In this document: piece after piece, positions 40,401 through 46,400 of the stretch
Layout of the letters: every line of letters begins with the position of its first letter
Position numbering within the stretch: position 1 is the first letter of the stretch
Assembly (NCBI GenBank): GCA_963281255.1
Contig: OY725488.1
Coordinates: 9,273,524-9,337,523, forward strand
Source of the DNA: Aphrocallistes beatrix
Lineage: Eukaryota; Porifera; Hexactinellida; Sceptrulophora; Aphrocallistidae
DNA: 64,000 bases
Direction: 5' to 3'
Notes under the pieces: generated by a model
Told to the model about the DNA's origin: nothing
Seen by the model: only the letters and a program-made list of their open reading frames with translations
Database searches by the model: none
Position numbers and translations under genes: made by a program

Positions 40401-43400
40401 ATGCTACTAGTAGTATAGGAAGCACACACCAAAGGAAACAATGGCGCTATAATTTCATATGCAAAATTCGAACTTGCTCAACCAATCAAAACATATTTCG
40501 GTTATGCCAAAATCAGCTTTCTACGCAGTCGTTCAATCGATTCGGTTATGCCAACACCAACTTTCTAAGCAGTCGTTCAATCGATTCTGTAGAGATGAGG
40601 AGAATAGAAAAGACATCAGATCAGTATCACGTGTTTTCAAATTTGCATACTCTATCACTTTGTTAACCAGAGTGAAGATGGCACGATGGTATTAAAGCAT
40701 ACAAACTATAGGTAGTAGGCTCACTATAGTAGACACACACTACACGTATAATTACTTGTATCCCAATTAGAAGGAATCACTCGTTGTTATCTATCTGATC
40801 ATGGACCTAACTTCACTGTTTCGTATCTTCGCTTCCACTGCTTCTCTAATACTGTTCGTGACAGAGTGTAGGCATCCGAACAAGCTGGATAAGTCTGCGC
40901 AGAAATCGAAGGCTACTTTAGATTTCAAAATTTTGTATGCTATGCTTTTAGCTTGCACTTGCAGCCTATCATTCAATTATGCCTGGTTCTGGAAGGAACT
41001 CTTATTCGGAGAAGAAGAGGACATTCTGCACAGCAGCAATGCACTAGTGCTAGTGGGACTAGTCATATGCATAGTAGGCAAGTATTTCAGAGGCAGAGCT
41101 AAGAAGGAGTTAGGAAAATTCTTCACGTATGAAGTGGGAGTGAGTGAGGAACAGAAACTGATCAAGACAGGCCTCTACTCATACATAATGCACCCTAGCT
41201 ACCTATCATTGATAATGGTATGTCTGGGAGTCTGCATTATATATTCTTCAATAGTGCTGTGGGTTATTCAGATCATTTATTTTCTCGGTCTGATTAATAG
41301 GATAGGATTTGAAGAAAAAGCATTAATGGCGGGCTTTGGGAAGGAGTTTGAAGAGTATAGGTCCAAGAGATGGAGGCTACTCCCTTTCATATACTAAATG
41401 TCCTTACTTGTTACTGATGTAGATACTATATTAACATTGTGTAGTGTGTGAAAGTATTAGCTTGTGTGGTACAACTGGCAATTTTAAGACACATCAGATC
41501 GATGGTATTTTATAATGTTACATAGGACACAGTAGAACTTCTAAATACGGACACCAGCTGACCATGGGTCTACTTAGGATTTTCTAGTCCGGCACTTTTT
41601 TTAAATGTGATAAAGGTTAAATGGCAACAGGGGTTTATCTTGAAATTCCAGGGGTGGTGGTGTGGTGCCGATCGCAAAGATGTCAAGAAGCCAATAAGGT
41701 ACTATTTGGAATAAAAATGGTTAATATTATCGCATATCCTTACTATTAAAACTCGATTAATGTTTATTTGTTTGTGTATGTAATATACAAGCGAGCTTCG
41801 CTTGCTTGCGCTTCGCGGCTGGAGGACACTTTGCGTCCGCCGGAGGCGCCCTTGGGCGCCTGGGGTCACAATGATTATTTATAAGGGAGATGACATCTCT
41901 AAATATGTCTGTCTTACTGCTAAAATCCATATCACTCGAAAAATCACAAAATTCGTCAATACTAAAAATTTTTGATATGTAATGATGACAAACCATTTCA
42001 GAAGTTATCTCACTATGGCACAGCAGGAAGACTATAAAGGGAGAGTGACGTCATAATTTCGTGATATTTTCATCTGAAACTTACTCAAACTTATAAAATT
42101 ATTCCAGAGTGTAAAATCAGCTTTTTTACTGGTAGTCTTTCAATCAATTATGTACAGAAGAGGCGAATAGAAAATATGGGTGTTACTTTAGCAGCGGATT
42201 CGCAGTGCCGCACTTAAATGTTAATAACTATATGAATTTAGGTCCGATTTGAAATCTAATCATACCAACGTGTAGAGGAGATCTGGACGTTTCATAAACT
42301 AAGTGCAAATCCCGAAATATCCAGTGATGACTTAGCAATTGACCTTTTAATTTTTGTCACGGTTTTTCTTGAATATCTCAAAAGTTATATGAGCAATCGA
42401 ATCTATCTTGGGCACATATGTGCTCCAGGTCTGGACGTTTATGTGCTTAAAATTTGAAGTCGATAAGATTTAGCGAATCTATGGTCGATTCAGTTTTTCA
42501 TAGTTAATGAGTGCTACTTTCGCAGCGGATTCGCCGTGTCGCACTTAAATTCTAATAACTTCATGAATTTGGATCCGATTTGAAATCTAATCATACAAGG
42601 TTTTACCACATTCAACTATACCTGCCACTATGGCATACCACAAAACCTTCATATATTCCACATATGATATATTAGAGCGTTCTAACATATTCGTACTCGC
42701 TGAACCTAGCCGAGAAGAACAAGGGGTCACTCGATATGGTTACTCCAAAATTTGGAGATCGGAATTTTTCAACATTCCTGGCCGTTGCTAGGAACGGCCA
42801 ACCAAAAAATTCTCCAAATATGGTCAATATATATATCAAATTGCTGGAAATTTAGTGCTGGACACGAATTAAATAATCAAAATATGAACTGGTGTGATTA
42901 AAAGTAGATATTACTGATAGATACAACTCCAGTGATATCACTTTATTATAATGTCAAATTAAAATATTAATAATTCGTTCAAAAATTAATATTTTAATTT
43001 GAAATTTGAAACACAAAATACACCAAAGCTGAAATAAACGTAAAGGAAAAGTTAGTATCATAAATATTTCATGAGATATTAACCAAAAACTGAGACCTAA
43101 ATTTGATGTGTCACTGCTAACTCATTTTGTGAAAATTTAGAAACTTAAACTTAAAAATGAAATACATCAACTCTCTTCTTTCCATTGGTATAATTATCTT
43201 TGATCTAGGACGAATACTTTTCGAGTTATAAGCGATTAAGTGTGACTTCGAATCCGCTGCTAAGAAAACAAAGACTCGTGTTCGAGCCAAACCAGTGAAA
43301 AATTGAACCTACCACAAATTCACCAAACTTTAACTTATTAGCTTCAAAATTAAACAACACAAACGTCCAGATCTCCTCTACACGTTGGTATGATTAGATT

Positions 43401-46400
43401 TCAAATCGTATCCAAATTCATAAAGTTATTAGAATTTAAGTGCGACACGGCGAATCCGCTGCGAAAGTAACACTCATGAACTATGAAAAATTGAATCGAC
43501 CATAGATTCGCTAAATCTTAACTTATCGACTTCAAATTTTAAGCACATAAACGTCCAGACCTGGAGCACATATGTGCCCAAGATAGATTCGATTGCTCAT
43601 ATAACTTTTGAGATATTCAAGAAAAACCGTGACAAAAATTAAAAGATCAATTGCTAAGTCATCACTGGATATTTCGGGATTTGCACTTAGTTTATGAAAC
43701 GTCCAGATCTCCTCTACACGTTGGTATGATTAGATTTCAAATCGGACCTAAATTCATATAGTTATTAACATTTAAGTGCAACACTGCGAATCCGCTGCTG
43801 AATCCGCTGCTAAAGTAACACCCATATAGAAAATACATTGGATCAGTATATCACGTGTTTAAAATTTGCATACTCAAACATTTAATCACCACAGCGTGAT
43901 GATGGTTATGTGGTATAGAGAGTATATATACTAGATATGTATCCTTAGATCAATTGTACTCAGTTATTCTGTCTCTGATTATGGACCTAACTTCTCTGTT
44001 TCGTATCTTCGCTTCCACTGCCTCTCTTATAATGTTCGTGACAGAGTGTAGGGATCCGAACAAGCTGGATAAGTCGGCGCAGAAATCGAAGGCTACTTTA
44101 GAGTTCAAAATTTTGTATTCTATCCTATTAACTTGCACTTGCAGCTTATCATTCAATTATGTCTGGTTCTGGAAGGAACTCATATTCGGAGAAGAAGAGG
44201 ACATTCTGCACAGCAGCAATGCACTAGTGCTAGTGGGACTAGTCATATGCGTAGTAGGCAAGTATTTCCGAGCCAGAGCTAAGAAGGAGTTAGGAAAATT
44301 CTTCACGTATGAAGTGGGAGTGAGTGAGGAACAGAAACTGATCAAGACAGGACTCTACTCATACATAATGCACCCTAGCTACCTAGGAATGTTCATGGTA
44401 TGTCTGGGAGTTTCCATGATATATTCTTCAAAAGTGCTGTATGTTACTTTCGCCATTTTCTCCTTCGGTACGGTCTATAGGATCGTGCTAGTGGAAGAGG
44501 TGGCGCTACGGAAGAGCTTCGGAGAGGAATACGAGGAGTACAGGGCGCAGAGATGGAGGCTAATCCCCTTCATATACTGACTACTGATGTATAACGTTTG
44601 TGGCTGAATTAGAAATACAAGCGAGCTTCGATTGCTAGCGAAGTTCAACCTGATCTTATTCGTAATATTTATAAATGACATAAAAGTCATAATTGATTGG
44701 TTGTCATGAGTCAATAATGTCAAAAAATAAAAAAAGTTTGAGTTTGTATGAAATGTCTCTTATTTATACCTCCTAGGAATGCTTCTATTCTATGCTAGCA
44801 ATATCGACGTTGATTGATCAAACATAAAAATACCATTTTTGGGGTAGAAATGTTGAAATATCGCTTCAAAACCTAAAAATTGTCACTCACCATACAGAAA
44901 TACCGCCTGTACCCACTAACCCAGATTATAATTATAAACTCTGTCAATTGTTCCAGAAGTCTGGACAAACAAACAAACAACAATTGAGCATTAATTAAGT
45001 AACATAAACGACTAGAGTATAAGGACCAACCATGGATGAGACTGAAGACCATTGAACTAATACATAATTAGCCTAAAATCGCTAACCATGCAGAATAGAC
45101 CTTAAGAATGTATTGTCAGTATAAATGACATGGTGTCAAAGTGCACATACCCGTTGCTAAAATTATAATAAATTATCATTTTATTATGCAAAAGGCTTTA
45201 TTTAAACGAATTTAGGAATATTCTGACCTGTTTTAAGACCACTTTCAAGCATTATTAATGCTTGATTAGTTCAAAAGCCTTGGGGGCGCGTCGTTAGTCC
45301 TACTCCGCATGTAGACGTTAGTCCTAATTCTGACTTGTAGACGTTAGTCCTAATTCTGACTTGTAGACGTTAGTCCTACTCCTAAATTGGCATTAGTCCT
45401 ACTTTTTTCAGATGTAGGCGTTAGTCTTATTCCTAAAATTGGCATTAGTCCTACTTTTTTCAGATGTAGGCGTTAGTCCTACTCCCACAATTGTCCACCA
45501 TTTCAATGAAATATATGTAAGAAGAAAGGGAAGAGCAGCATTTTGAGTTGAGAATATTAGCCAAAGACTGTAAAGAGGCATTTATGAATGAAGAGGTGGT
45601 TGAGTGGCATTTTAAGTGAGTGACAATGAATAACAGGGATGAATGGTACCTTTTGGTGAGAGTCAATTGAAATAGTTTTAGTAGTAAGACTAACGCCTAC
45701 ATCTGAAAAAAGTAGGACGAATGCCAATTTTAGGAGTAGGACCAGTGGCGGCGTTAGAGGAGACGCAGGGGGCGCAGGATTTATAGGTTTATATTTACGA
45801 AATTTGTGATATTAGTACTATGTTATATGAGATTAAGTGAAATTTTGTGAAAGAAACAGGAACAATATATTACTAAAGTCACATAACTAAAATAAATAAA
45901 AAAGGTTATGGATACAATCTAAAAAATGTGATAGTGCAGCTCCAGGAAGTGACTCGAAGGAACATGCAATATAAATATCGGATTACATCGTGAATTACTA
46001 ATCTTACGGCATTCTAAGTGTGAAATTTGGAATCTACATATTAAAATATCCTATATTTGCCATTGAGAGCTAGCTTTTGTTTTTTTTAAAAGGTGTGAAA
46101 ATATGTATATATACATATGTTAGAAACTCATAAAATACTTAGATAACCACTTTCAATGTGTTAAAATCGGAATCTACACATTAAAATGTCCTATAATAGC
46201 CGTTGAGAACTCGCTTTTAGCTCAAAATAATATTTGTTCGAAAGGTGTGAAAATATATATATATACATATGTCAGGAACTCATAAAATATTCATATTATT
46301 ACTTTCAAAGTGCGAAAATCGGATCCTACGTGGTGAAATACCCTACATTAGTCGTTGAGATCTTATTTATATCTTTAAACAAAGCTTTGCAGTGGAGGTG

